A stretch of DNA of 64,000 bases from Betaproteobacteria bacterium (GTDB lineage Bacteria > Pseudomonadota > Gammaproteobacteria > Burkholderiales > Casimicrobiaceae). The translations under genes were made by a program, and so were the position numbers. Under the pieces are notes generated by a model, which ran no database searches, was not told where the DNA came from, and saw only the letters and a program-made list of their open reading frames with translations. This document shows positions 1-8,352 of the stretch, piece after piece. Within the stretch, counting starts at the first letter, position 1. Each line of letters opens with the position of its first letter. The stretch lies in contig JACPUX010000040.1 in assembly GCA_016192065.1 (NCBI GenBank), positions 37,115 to 101,114 of the forward strand, given 5' to 3'.

Positions 1-333
1 TTCGATTATCCGCGCCCCGGCTTGGCCAACGTATTGGTGAAACTCGGCGTGCCGGCCGGCGGCGGCATCGGTCCGGAGCGCGACATCGTCGCCTTCAGCG
101 CACGCTGCACGCACCTGGGCGGCGACTTGGGCGGCAGCCTGCAAGCCGCGCAGCAAGTGTTGGGCCCCTGCCCGAGGCACCTCACCACTTTCGACCTCAC
201 CCGCCATGGCGTGGTGATCACCGGCCACGCCACCCAAAGCCTGCCGCAAGTGGTGCTGGATTTGCGGGGCTCGGAACTATTTGCCGTGGGCATGATGGGC
301 CTGGTGTTTGGCGCCGGAGCCACGTATGGCTGA
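1..333 (+). CDS. Rieske [2Fe-2S] subunit of an arsenite-oxidase-like enzyme (5' partial)
   Basis: The open frame enters from the left edge, so the N terminus and any Tat signal are missing. The visible 110 residues hold the two Rieske boxes: C-T-H-L-G near residue 35 and C-P-R-H-L near residue 58, giving the two Cys and two His ligands of a [2Fe-2S] cluster. The extra Cys of each box that form a disulfide in many Rieske proteins are absent (Gly and Arg instead). The stop overlaps the start of the molybdopterin subunit by eight bases, the small-before-large order of aioBA. In this family the Rieske subunit passes electrons between the large subunit and a cytochrome or other periplasmic carrier. 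The role as the partner subunit is well supported; the substrate is not (see the next gene). Confidence 0.85.
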   Translation, partial: FDYPRPGLANVLVKLGVPAGGGIGPERDIVAFSARCTHLGGDLGGSLQAAQQVLGPCPRHLTTFDLTRHGVVITGHATQSLPQVVLDLRGSELFAVGMMGLVFGAGATYG

Positions 334-2935
334 ACTCGCGCCTCCCCGGCCGCCGAAGGGCGCCGATCAGTTCACCACGGCTTGCGACTATTGCGTGGTG
401 GGTTGCGCTTATCGCGTCTGGCGCTGGCCGGTGAAGGCGGGCGGCGCCCCGGACGACACCGTGCCTTGGGCCAATCCGGCACAACACAACCTCATCTCCT
501 GGCGGGGCGAAGCTCATCACGTGCTGGTGCTGCCCGACCCCGAGGCGCACGCCGTCAACCCGGGGGGCAACCACTCGATGCGCGGCGGCACCCTGGCGCA
601 AAAATGCCACAACCCCACCAATCGCACCCGCGAGCGGCTTGGCACGCCGCTCTTGCGCGTCGCTGGCCAACTGGTGCCGGTGAGCTGGGATGCGGCCATC
701 GAGATCATGGCGCGGGTGTCGCAACACGTCTTGAAGCACCACGGCGAACATGCCTGGGGCATCAAGGCCTATTCCTACCAATACTTCGAAAACACCTACG
801 CCATCACCAAGCTCGCCTTCGATGCCGTGGGCACCCCGGCCTTCGCGCCCCACGACAAATGCGCCAACACCAATGATGCCGCCGGGCTCGACGACGCCGG
901 CCTGGAAGCTTTTGCGCCGTCCTATGAAGATTGGGGCGCCTGCGAAGTATTGTTCTGCTCCGGCACCGACCCCTTCGAGACCAAGAGCACGCTGTTCACG
1001 CAATGGATCATGCACGGCGCCAGGCCGGACAAGACCCTGATCTTCGCCACGCCGCACCGGACCATGGGTGTGGCCTGGGGCGAGCGGGCTGGCGGGCTGT
1101 GGCTGCCGGTGCTGCCCGGCACCGACACCCTGCTGCACAACGCCATCGCCCGCATCATCGTGGAGCGCGGCTGGCAGGACCAGGCTTTCATCGACCGCTG
1201 GATCGCCCAGCGCTGGGAAGTCGACCAGGGCCTGGGCCGCGGCACGCGCAACACACCTTGGCAGTGGCGCACCACCTGGGGTACGTTTCAAAGCGATTGG
1301 GCCGACTATCGCGCCTTTGTGCTCGGGCGCGATGAACATCGCCTGGCGGATGCCGCGCGCCTCACCGGCGTGCCGGCCGAGAAGATGCTGCGCGCCGCCC
1401 AACTCCTGGCCGCTCCGCGCGCCGATGGCTCGCGGCCCAAGGCCTCGTTCATGCTGGAGAAAGGCAACTACTGGTCGAATAATTATCTCAACAGCGCCTC
1501 TTTCGCCGCCCTAGGCCTCATCTGCGGCGCCGGCAACCGGGCCGGGCAAGTGATCGGCCGTGGCGGCGGACACCAGCGCGGCATGGTGAGCGCACCGGGT
1601 CACCCGGGGTGGCTGTCGCCCGAGAAATACTCCGGGCGGCGCAAGAAACCTTTGAACCTCGACCGCTGGCTGATCGACGGCAAGCTGCGTTTCGCCTGGG
1701 TCTTCGGCACCACCTGGATCGGCGCCATGGCCGCTTCCAAGGAATTGGAACGCGCCATCGCGCGACACACCGTGGACCAGCGCGAGCAAGTCGGCGACAC
1801 CGACCCCGCCGCCGCGGCTGCGGCCCTGATCGCGCGCATCGAGGCCGGCGGCCTGATGTTGGTCGATTCCGACATCTACCCCGTGGCCCCGCTCAACACG
1901 CGTTATGCCGATTTGGTGCTGCCCGCGGCGACCTGGGGCGAAGCCGACTTCACGCGTTGCAACGGCGAGCGTCGCTTGCGCTTATACCAGGCTTTCGCCG
2001 ATGCGCCGGGTGAGGCCAAACCCGATTGGTGGGCAGTGCAGGCCTTCGCCCGGCGCATGGGCTGGGGCGAGCGCTTTGCCTGGACTTCGGCGAGCGCGGT
2101 CTTCGAAGAGGCGGCCCGCCACTCGCGCGGCGGTGCCTACGATTACCACGAGTTGGTGCAGGAAGCGCGGCGGCAGGGCACAACCGGCCACGCGCTGCTG
2201 GCGCGTATGGGCAGCGACGGCATCCAGACCCCGGTGCGACGCGCGCACGGCCGACTCTTCGGCACACCGCGTCTGCATGACCCCGATAACGCCCTGGCTG
2301 ACGCCAACGCCTGGCGCAATAAACTCATCCAGGCTTTCAATACCCACAGCGGCAAGGCGGTGCTGCTCAAGTCCCCCTGGAACTTCCCCGGCTGGAGCGA
2401 ATTTTACGAAGCCGCGAAACCACGCCCGGAAAAAAACGAACTCTGGATCACCAACGGCCGCGTCAACGAAAACTGGCAAAGCGGCTTCGACGACTTGCGC
2501 AAGCCCTACACCGCGGCGCGGGGCCTGCCACAAATGCTGTTCATGAATCCCGAGGATGCCGCCGCGCGGGGTATCGCCAGCGGTGATCGGGTGCGCGTGG
2601 TCAACGACACCGTTTACGTATTGACCGGCATGCCAGTCGGCGTGGAAAGCACCGACCAGCACTTCAAGGCCTTGCTCGCCGCCGGGCACATCAAGGTGAC
2701 CCAAGGCGATTTCGAAGCCGTCGCCATCCTCGACCCGGGCATGCGCCAAGGGGTCGCCAAAGCCGGCTTCAACCATCCCGCGGGCCCCGCCAATGCCGTC
2801 TGCCACGCCGTGCCTGACCCCTTGACCAACAACTACCGCTACAAACTCGGGCGCGGACGGGTGGAGCGGCTGGGGGTTTCGGAGTTTGTCGAGGACCTGC
2901 AGGGGGTGAGTCTCAAGGCGCGGGGTTTGATCTGA
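326..2935 (+). CDS. AioA/IdrA-family molybdopterin oxidoreductase, large subunit
   Basis: 869 residues from the ATG at 326, which has GGAG 8 bases upstream; an in-frame TTG at 308 is less likely. The N terminus carries C20-x2-C23-x3-C27 for an Fe-S cluster, followed by colinear similarity to arsenite oxidase (FENTY, SGTDPFE, GTDTLLHNAI, EKGNYW, GGGHQRG, NGRVNENWQ). The Arg and His of R-x3-HQ that line the arsenite site are kept. However, a recalled gapless alignment of residues about 165-195 puts Ala where Alcaligenes faecalis AioA has its His and Glu arsenite ligands. A Cys at residue 94 lies near the position of the serine that leaves AioA with a [3Fe-4S] cluster. The family includes arsenite oxidase and iodate reductase. 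No aioXSR, cytochrome or idrP genes are visible. The substrate is therefore uncertain, and aioA is not asserted. Confidence 0.8.
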   Translation: MAELAPPRPPKGADQFTTACDYCVVGCAYRVWRWPVKAGGAPDDTVPWANPAQHNLISWRGEAHHVLVLPDPEAHAVNPGGNHSMRGGTLAQKCHNPTNRTRERLGTPLLRVAGQLVPVSWDAAIEIMARVSQHVLKHHGEHAWGIKAYSYQYFENTYAITKLAFDAVGTPAFAPHDKCANTNDAAGLDDAGLEAFAPSYEDWGACEVLFCSGTDPFETKSTLFTQWIMHGARPDKTLIFATPHRTMGVAWGERAGGLWLPVLPGTDTLLHNAIARIIVERGWQDQAFIDRWIAQRWEVDQGLGRGTRNTPWQWRTTWGTFQSDWADYRAFVLGRDEHRLADAARLTGVPAEKMLRAAQLLAAPRADGSRPKASFMLEKGNYWSNNYLNSASFAALGLICGAGNRAGQVIGRGGGHQRGMVSAPGHPGWLSPEKYSGRRKKPLNLDRWLIDGKLRFAWVFGTTWIGAMAASKELERAIARHTVDQREQVGDTDPAAAAAALIARIEAGGLMLVDSDIYPVAPLNTRYADLVLPAATWGEADFTRCNGERRLRLYQAFADAPGEAKPDWWAVQAFARRMGWGERFAWTSASAVFEEAARHSRGGAYDYHELVQEARRQGTTGHALLARMGSDGIQTPVRRAHGRLFGTPRLHDPDNALADANAWRNKLIQAFNTHSGKAVLLKSPWNFPGWSEFYEAAKPRPEKNELWITNGRVNENWQSGFDDLRKPYTAARGLPQMLFMNPEDAAARGIASGDRVRVVNDTVYVLTGMPVGVESTDQHFKALLAAGHIKVTQGDFEAVAILDPGMRQGVAKAGFNHPAGPANAVCHAVPDPLTNNYRYKLGRGRVERLGVSEFVEDLQGVSLKARGLI

Positions 2936-3122
2936 GGCAAAGCCCCAGTCGATGCATCACGTCGACCTCGCGCGGTCGATCGCGCCCGACCTGCGCGTTT
3001 TCGCCGCACAGAGCAGGAAAGCTCCCGCAGTGATCGGTGTCGCCCATTCGTTTTGCAGATTCATGTGTTCTTGGAGAGAGCGCCTCGATTGGGAGGTTCC
3101 GCCGCGCCGGCCCGAAGTGAAT

Positions 3123-4430
3123 TCACTTGGACCGCAGCGTCACGGCGGGACCCAGCCAGCGCGCCGCATCGCGCGCGAGCCATTCGCCGGCGATGGGGTC
3201 GCTCCTCAGATTGGCGTCGAGAAAGGCCAACGATACCCGTTCGACCATGAGTGCGTGCCGCTTGAATGCGCCACCCATGCGCCCTTCGCCCTGGCCGGCA
3301 CTCCTGCCCGGTCCGCCTTGCGGCGGCCCACCCGCTCCACCTCCCTTGCCGCCCATGCCACCCCGGCCGCCCATACCGCCGGGACCACCGGAACCACGCG
3401 GGCCACCCGAACCGCCCGGGCCGTCTGAACCGCCGGGGCCGCCCGAACGGCCACGTCCCGCTTCGCCCTCGGCGCCGCGCCGGCTGGAGCGTTCCGCCGG
3501 GTCTCCCGAATCGGCTTCGGCGGTCGGCGCAGAACCAGAAAGCATGGCGTGGGTTCCCGCTCCGACCACCAGCAACCACTTGCCGCCGGCGGGCATGTAC
3601 TCGAAGGGCGCTCGGCGCGTCAGCGGTGAGTCAACCAAACCGTAGGGATCGTGATCTTCGGTGCCCGTCACCGCCAACACGGGGATGCGGATGTCGCTGA
3701 AGCGATCGAGGAGCCCGCCGGAGATCCGCACATACGGGCTGAGTGTGATCACCGCGCGCAATCCCGGTACCGAAGCTGCGCGGGCCAGGTTGGGGTGCTT
3801 TTCGCCGGCCAGAGCCAGGGCGGTTTGCGCTCCCAAATCAAACCCCGCCACCGCGACGCGGGAGAGATCGATCTGCGCGAACAGCCCGTCGGTGCCGCGA
3901 CGGGCGAATTCATGGAGCACGAATTCGACTTGCGCGAGCCGTTCCGCCAGTGCTTGGGGCGCGAACTGCTCCAGCGCCTGCGGGGCGAAATCGCCCCGGC
4001 GCGAGGCAGCGCTGGCCCACAGCGACGAGGCACGCACTGATTGCAGTGCCGCGACCGCATAACCGGCCGCGGCCCAGGCTTTGCGCCAACGTTCGCCGGC
4101 CGCAGCGGTTTCGCCCATGCCCGGCAAATAGAGCACCAGCGGTACCGGCGGCCCTTGCCGCGGCGCCAGCAATTCCACGGCGATTTCGTCATCGCGGAAA
4201 AGCAGACGCTCGCGCCAGGTTTCGGCGATACTGGTCGCCGCGCTGTCGTAGCCGCGCGCAGCAAATTGCCGCAGCTCCGCATCGGCGCGCTCAGCACCCG
4301 GCTCCTCACCGCCCCAACGCCGCGGTCCGCCACAGCCGGCCAGCGCCGCACCGCCCGCGAGGGCGGCGAGCAGCACTCGCCGTTTGCTGGAAAACCGCGT
4401 CAGGTTTGGCGCTTTCGCCGACGCCAGCAT
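3123..4430 (-). CDS. Lipoprotein alpha/beta hydrolase with a glycine-rich insert
   Basis: 435 residues. The start is the ATG at 4430, which shares its A with the TGA of the upstream Spy-like gene (TGATG), implying translational coupling. Residues 17-33 form a lipoprotein signal with lipobox L-A-G-C33. The body looks like an alpha/beta hydrolase of the dienelactone-hydrolase/PAF-acetylhydrolase type: LVLYLPGMG near 99-106, the nucleophile elbow G196-F-D-L-G200, TGTEDHD near 255-261 and a candidate His294 in GTHAM. The elbow has Asp where esterases have Ser; Asp nucleophiles are known in epoxide hydrolases and haloalkane dehalogenases. Residues about 325-387 are a low-complexity Gly/Pro/Ser/Met tract inserted before the last helix. 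The substrate is unknown. Location beside a Cpx-like system suggests an envelope role. Confidence 0.7.
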   Translation of the reverse strand: MLASAKAPNLTRFSSKRRVLLAALAGGAALAGCGGPRRWGGEEPGAERADAELRQFAARGYDSAATSIAETWRERLLFRDDEIAVELLAPRQGPPVPLVLYLPGMGETAAAGERWRKAWAAAGYAVAALQSVRASSLWASAASRRGDFAPQALEQFAPQALAERLAQVEFVLHEFARRGTDGLFAQIDLSRVAVAGFDLGAQTALALAGEKHPNLARAASVPGLRAVITLSPYVRISGGLLDRFSDIRIPVLAVTGTEDHDPYGLVDSPLTRRAPFEYMPAGGKWLLVVGAGTHAMLSGSAPTAEADSGDPAERSSRRGAEGEAGRGRSGGPGGSDGPGGSGGPRGSGGPGGMGGRGGMGGKGGGAGGPPQGGPGRSAGQGEGRMGGAFKRHALMVERVSLAFLDANLRSDPIAGEWLARDAARWLGPAVTLRSK

Positions 4431-5005
4431 CAATGCCAGCGCCGACCAGGCCCGCCTTGCGGTCCCTTCTCTTGATGGAGTGCTTCGGCCTTCTTGCGCT
4501 GTTCGGGGGTGAGCACCGCATGCACTTGCGCATGCGCCTGGGCTCGCAGGAGCGCCATTTCGCTCGTCGCCTTGCCCAGCGCGTCGGCCGCGGCGCGTGC
4601 CTTGCCGGCGTCGAAGGTGTCTCCATGTACGAGCGCCTTGAGCGCCTCGCGTGCCTGGCGCATGGCCTTGTGCTTGTCGCGCATCGCCGGCGCCTGGCCG
4701 TGCATGATGCTGAAGATCTTGTCGCGTTGCGCTTCGCTCAAGCCGAGGCCGCGCAAGTGCATCATCGGACCCATCCCGTGACCCTGGCCGCCGTGGCGCA
4801 TGCCCGGGCCCTGACCCTGCATCATGCCCGAGCCGTGCATCATTCCGGGACCATCCATCATGCCCCGGCCTTGCATCATGCCCCCGTCGTGAGCGAAGCT
4901 CGGGCCGTGGCCTTCGCCGTCCATCGGACCGTAGGCCGAACCGACCAGCGGAAAAGCCAGGGCCAGCGCCCCGGCGAGCAGCAATCCGGCTCTTTTCGAT
5001 TTCAT
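4430..5005 (-). CDS. Spy/CpxP-like periplasmic protein with Met/His-rich N-terminal region
   Basis: 191 residues with a clear Sec signal peptide (MKSKRAG followed by LLLAGALALAFPLVGSAYG). Residues about 35-80 are dominated by repeated G-M-M, G-M and H units, a composition typical of copper- or silver-binding regions. The remainder is helical, with two LTxxQ-type motifs: LSEAQ near residue 88 and LTPEQ near 166. These mark the Spy/CpxP family of periplasmic chaperones and Cpx regulators. The gene is divergent from a cpxRA-like pair, and the shared upstream region carries CpxR-type half-sites, so induction by that system is likely. The stop overlaps the start of the lipoprotein hydrolase. Metal binding is inferred from composition only. 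Confidence 0.8.
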   Translation of the reverse strand: MKSKRAGLLLAGALALAFPLVGSAYGPMDGEGHGPSFAHDGGMMQGRGMMDGPGMMHGSGMMQGQGPGMRHGGQGHGMGPMMHLRGLGLSEAQRDKIFSIMHGQAPAMRDKHKAMRQAREALKALVHGDTFDAGKARAAADALGKATSEMALLRAQAHAQVHAVLTPEQRKKAEALHQEKGPQGGPGRRWH

Positions 5006-5085
5006 CTTGCATCTCCTTCAAGAACTTCGCGGGCCCGCCGAGATGGCAGGGCCAGCGCGATGATGGCATTGTGCCTCCCACCCAT

Positions 5086-5121
5086 GTAAAGCGACGTTAA
5101 GCAAGCGTAAAAGCCCGTAAA
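5086..5121. promoter_or_regulatory. Tandem CpxR-type binding sites
   Basis: GTAAA at 5086, GTTAA at 5096, GTAAA at 5107 and GTAAA at 5117 form four half-sites about 10-11 bases apart. Each pair matches the CpxR consensus GTAAA-N5-GTAAA, one exactly and one with a single change. They lie between the Spy/CpxP-like gene and the OmpR-family regulator, where autoregulation of a Cpx system would place them. Confidence 0.75.
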
Positions 5122-5186
5122 TGCCTGCTGCGGTCCGAACGCTTGGCCTAAGATAGGCGCCGGGGCACGGAACGGAAAGAAAGGCG

Positions 5187-5882
5187 ATGGCGGCAAGGGT
5201 TTTGTTGATCGATGATGACGTGGAACTGGTGGAACTCATGCGCGACTATCTCGTGCGCGAGGGGTTCGCCGTGGACACCGCGCACGATGGCGCCAGCGGC
5301 GCCGCGGCGGCATTGTCCGGCCGCTTCGACATCGCCGTGCTCGACGTGATGATGCCGGGTCAGAGCGGCCTCGAGGCTTTGCGCCAGATTCGCGCCGCGA
5401 GCAATCTGCCGGTATTGATGCTGACCGCGCGCGGTGACGATGCCGACCGTATCCTGGGCCTGGAACTGGGCGCCGACGACTACGTGCCCAAGCCTTGCAC
5501 GCCGCGCGAACTCACCGCCCGGCTGCGCGCCATCCTCAAGCGCAGCGGCAACGGGGTCGGCGGCAATGCGGCGGTGCTTGCGGTCGGGCGCCTGACGCTG
5601 CGCCCGGCCGAGCGGCGCGCCGAATTCTCGGGCAAGACGCTCACCCTCACCAGCACCGAATTCAATTTGTTGGAAATCCTCGCTCGTCATGCCGGGCGCC
5701 CGGTGAGCAAGGAAGAGCTTTCGCAGGAGGCGCTAGGCCGCCCGCTGGCGCGCTACGACCGCAGCATCGATGTGCATGTGAGCAGTATCCGCCAAAAACT
5801 CGGTCGCCTCGCCGACGGTCGTTCGCTGATCCAGACGGTGATCCGCAAAGGCTATCAATTGATCGCCGAGGCGGAGTCCTGA
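5187..5882 (+). CDS. OmpR-family response regulator, CpxR-like
   Basis: 231 residues. The N-terminal receiver domain has the acidic pocket D10-D11, phosphoacceptor D53 in VLDVMMPG, T80 and K102 in YVPKP. A C-terminal winged helix (about 130-229) ends in VIRKGYQL, typical of OmpR/PhoB regulators. The stop overlaps the start of the histidine kinase by one base (TGATG). The upstream region holds CpxR-like half-sites and, divergently, a Spy/CpxP-like gene. Together these make a CpxR-type envelope-stress regulator the best reading. RstA-like or metal-responsive regulators (CusR/CopR type) are alternatives, given the Met/His-rich target. Confidence 0.85.
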   Translation: MAARVLLIDDDVELVELMRDYLVREGFAVDTAHDGASGAAAALSGRFDIAVLDVMMPGQSGLEALRQIRAASNLPVLMLTARGDDADRILGLELGADDYVPKPCTPRELTARLRAILKRSGNGVGGNAAVLAVGRLTLRPAERRAEFSGKTLTLTSTEFNLLEILARHAGRPVSKEELSQEALGRPLARYDRSIDVHVSSIRQKLGRLADGRSLIQTVIRKGYQLIAEAES

Positions 5883-7042
5883 TGGGCCGCCTGTTCTGGA
5901 AGTTCTTTTTCGTCTTTCTCTTGGCGCAGCTCGTCACCACGCTGGGCGTTGGGCTCACCATCTGGGCGCTGCGCCCGAGCTATGCGCCAGGCTTCGGGCC
6001 GTTTTTCGAGCACCACCGCCCACCTCAACGGCCGGGAGAATTCGCCGATCGCGAACTGCGCCCGCCGCCCCCAACCATGCCCCTGCGCCCCCAGGGCATG
6101 CGCCCGCCGGAAGCGCGCCCCTATTTCCTGCATGGCTGGATGCGCTCGCCGCTCTTGCCGCTGGCCGCGGGCAGCGTGGTGAGCCTGCTGTTCGCAGCGC
6201 TGCTCGCCTGGTACTTCGCCAAACCCATCCGCAGCATGCGCCAGGCCTTCGACGATGTGGCACGCGGCAAACTCAACACCCGCCTGGGCCCGGTGATGAG
6301 TGACCGCAAGGACGAACTGGCCGACCTCGGCCAGGATTTCGACCGTATGACCGACCGCCTGCAAGCCCTGCTCGATGCGCAGCGGCGCCTGATGCACGAC
6401 GTTTCCCACGAAGTGCGCTCCCCCCTGGCGCGCCTGCAAGCCGCGGTCGATGTCATGCGCCAGCAGCCCGAACGCGCCGCCGAACTGGGCGAACGCATCG
6501 AACGCGACACCCGGCGCATCGACACTCTGATCGGCGAACTTCTAACCCTGGCACGGCTCGACGCCGGCATGACCGCGCGGCGCGACGAGGAAATCGATCT
6601 CACCGAAGTGCTGGGCCTGGTCGCGGAAGACGCCGACTTCGAAGCCGCCGGCAAAGGCGCCGCCGTCGATCTGCAGGTCACCGGCACCCTGCCGGTGCGC
6701 GGCAACCGCGACCTCCTGCACCGCGCGGTCGAGAACGTGGTCAGGAATGCTCTGCGCCATTCGCCCGCCGGGGGCCGGGTAAGCATTGCCGCGCGCCAGG
6801 ATGAACGCACCGGTGAAATTGAGATCAGCGTCAGCGACCAAGGCCCGGGGGTGCGCCCAGAAAACCTCGAAGCGATCTTCGCCCCGTTCTTCCGCGACCG
6901 CCCCGCCAACACTCCCGATGGCTATGGCCTGGGCCTGGCGATCACGCAACGGGTGGCGGCGCTGCATGGCGGCGAGGTACATGCCAATAACCGCGCCGAG
7001 GGGGGCCTCGTGGTCACGCTGCGGCTGCCGCGCGCGGAATAA
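5882..7042 (+). CDS. Sensor histidine kinase, CpxA-like
   Basis: 386 residues from an ATG overlapping the regulator stop. Two membrane segments (about 7-30 and 90-112) enclose a short periplasmic loop of about 58 residues rich in Pro, Arg and His, including FEHHRPP and several PPP runs. This is followed by HAMP (about 113-165), a HisKA box with H176 in HDVSHEVRSP, and an ATPase domain with the N box NVVRNALRHS, DQGPGVRPE and GYGLGLAI. The cytoplasmic half is like CpxA, but the sensor loop is much shorter than the folded periplasmic domain of enterobacterial CpxA, so the signal may differ. It likely pairs with the regulator just upstream. Confidence 0.85.
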   Translation: MGRLFWKFFFVFLLAQLVTTLGVGLTIWALRPSYAPGFGPFFEHHRPPQRPGEFADRELRPPPPTMPLRPQGMRPPEARPYFLHGWMRSPLLPLAAGSVVSLLFAALLAWYFAKPIRSMRQAFDDVARGKLNTRLGPVMSDRKDELADLGQDFDRMTDRLQALLDAQRRLMHDVSHEVRSPLARLQAAVDVMRQQPERAAELGERIERDTRRIDTLIGELLTLARLDAGMTARRDEEIDLTEVLGLVAEDADFEAAGKGAAVDLQVTGTLPVRGNRDLLHRAVENVVRNALRHSPAGGRVSIAARQDERTGEIEISVSDQGPGVRPENLEAIFAPFFRDRPANTPDGYGLGLAITQRVAALHGGEVHANNRAEGGLVVTLRLPRAE

Positions 7043-7340
7043 AGCATTCCCGCTGGGTGCGCGCCACCCCAAGGAGCAGCTGGACCTCGTTGCGGTCATG
7101 CACCAACCATCGGGTCGCGCGTTTTCCGCCGGCGCTTTGCCTTCACGAACCTCCGGCGATCCTCTCACCCGATTTCCGACCGCTTCGGCCCGGACTTGAC
7201 GCCCTCCGCTGGAAATGCGCAAATGCTCGCCACCGGAATGCCGGGTGGCGCGCAGCCGACGCCACCCTGACGCTTCGTCCAAAAGAGCGTGGCCCAGGCC
7301 GCGCCCGTTGTCGCTCGACCCCCACCAAGGAGAAGAAACC
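7043..7340. other. Intergenic region upstream of the TRAP genes
   Basis: 298 bases without a convincing gene. An 11-base inverted pair, GCGCGCCACCC at 7059 and GGGTGGCGCGC at 7243, brackets about 170 bases. No clear terminator for the kinase gene or promoter for the TRAP genes was recognised. The ribosome binding site AAGGAG lies at the right end, before the ATG at 7341. Confidence 0.4.
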
Positions 7341-8324
7341 ATGCGGACTCCCACCCTGCTTTCGCTGTCCCTCACCGCGGCGCTGGCACTGGCTGCGCTG
7401 GCACCAGCGGCACCCGCCCTGGCACAGCAGAAGACCACCTACATCACTATCGGCACCGGCGGCATCACCGGCGTGTACTACCCGCTGGGCGGCGCGATCT
7501 GCCGCTTCGTCAACCAGAGCCGCAAGGATCACGGCCTGCGCTGCACCGTCGAATCGACCGGCGCCTCGGTCTTCAACATCAACGCCCTGGCAGTGGGAGA
7601 CTTGGAAGTAGGCTTCGCGCAATCGGACGTGCAGTATCAGGCCCTCAAAGGCGAGGGCCCCTTCAAGGACAAGCCCCAGCCCAAGCTGCGCGCGCTGTTC
7701 TCGCTCTACCCCGAGCTGTTCACCCTGGTGGCGCGCCAGGACGCCAAGATCGCCAAGTTCGGCGACCTCAAGGGCAAGCGCGTGAACCTCGCCGACCCGG
7801 GCTCGGGGACCCGCTCGACCATGGAGCTTCTGATGAAGGAGTGGGGCATCGCCAAGACTGAGCTCAAGCTCGCCACTGAACTCAAACCCTCGGAAGCACC
7901 AGCCGCCCTGTGCGACAATAAGATCGACGCCTACGTCTTCATCGCTGGACATCCCAACGCCAACTTCCAGGAAGCCGCCACCACCTGCTCCAGCAACATC
8001 GCCGCCGTGGCCGGGCCGGTGGTGGACAAGCTGGTCGCCGCCCACAGCTATTACGCCAAGGCCAACGTGCCGGGCAAAATGTACAAAGGGACCGACGCCG
8101 AGCAGCCCACCTTCGGCATGATGGCCACGGTCGTGGTCAGCGCCGACCTGCCGGAAGCCACGGCCTACGCCGTGACCAAGGCGGTGTTCGACAACTTCGA
8201 AGACTTCAAGAAGCTCCACCCGGCGATGGCACACGCCACCAAGGAGCAAGCGGTCTCGGGCAACTCCGTGCCCTACCACCCCGGTGCCGCCCGCTACTTC
8301 AAGGAAAAGGGCCTGCTGAAGTAA
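7341..8324 (+). CDS. TAXI-family TRAP transporter periplasmic binding protein
   Basis: 327 residues with a Sec signal peptide cleaved near ALA-QQK (residues 27-30) and AAGGAG 5 bases before the ATG. The mature protein has TAXI features: YITIGTGGITGVYYPLGGAIC at the start, then ESTGASVFNINAL, LEVGFAQSDV, LFSLYPEL, NLADPGSGTR and the late YHPGAARYFKEKGL. TAXI proteins deliver small organic acids or amino acids, such as glutamate or 2-oxoglutarate, to fused TRAP permeases. The permease gene follows 28 bases downstream, so the two form a complete transporter. The ligand cannot be read from sequence. Confidence 0.92.
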   Translation: MRTPTLLSLSLTAALALAALAPAAPALAQQKTTYITIGTGGITGVYYPLGGAICRFVNQSRKDHGLRCTVESTGASVFNINALAVGDLEVGFAQSDVQYQALKGEGPFKDKPQPKLRALFSLYPELFTLVARQDAKIAKFGDLKGKRVNLADPGSGTRSTMELLMKEWGIAKTELKLATELKPSEAPAALCDNKIDAYVFIAGHPNANFQEAATTCSSNIAAVAGPVVDKLVAAHSYYAKANVPGKMYKGTDAEQPTFGMMATVVVSADLPEATAYAVTKAVFDNFEDFKKLHPAMAHATKEQAVSGNSVPYHPGAARYFKEKGLLK

Positions 8325-8352
8325 ACCTGCCCGATCGCGGCCCGGCCACAGC

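Noticed and set aside
218..1402. Long minus-strand frame opposite the molybdoenzyme
   Set aside because: Composition is that of an antisense frame in G+C-rich DNA, with no binding site or domain. The plus-strand gene is clearly real.
1..2935. Definite arsenite oxidase assignment (aioBA)
   Set aside because: The family is clear, but two of the four arsenite-contact residues appear to be Ala and no arsenic-regulatory genes are adjacent.
3123..5081. A single 652-residue minus-strand protein covering both the hydrolase and the Spy-like gene
   Set aside because: Its first 217 residues are the antisense-frame shadow of the Spy-like gene: Arg/Gly-rich with no domain. A TGATG overlap marks the real boundary at 4430.
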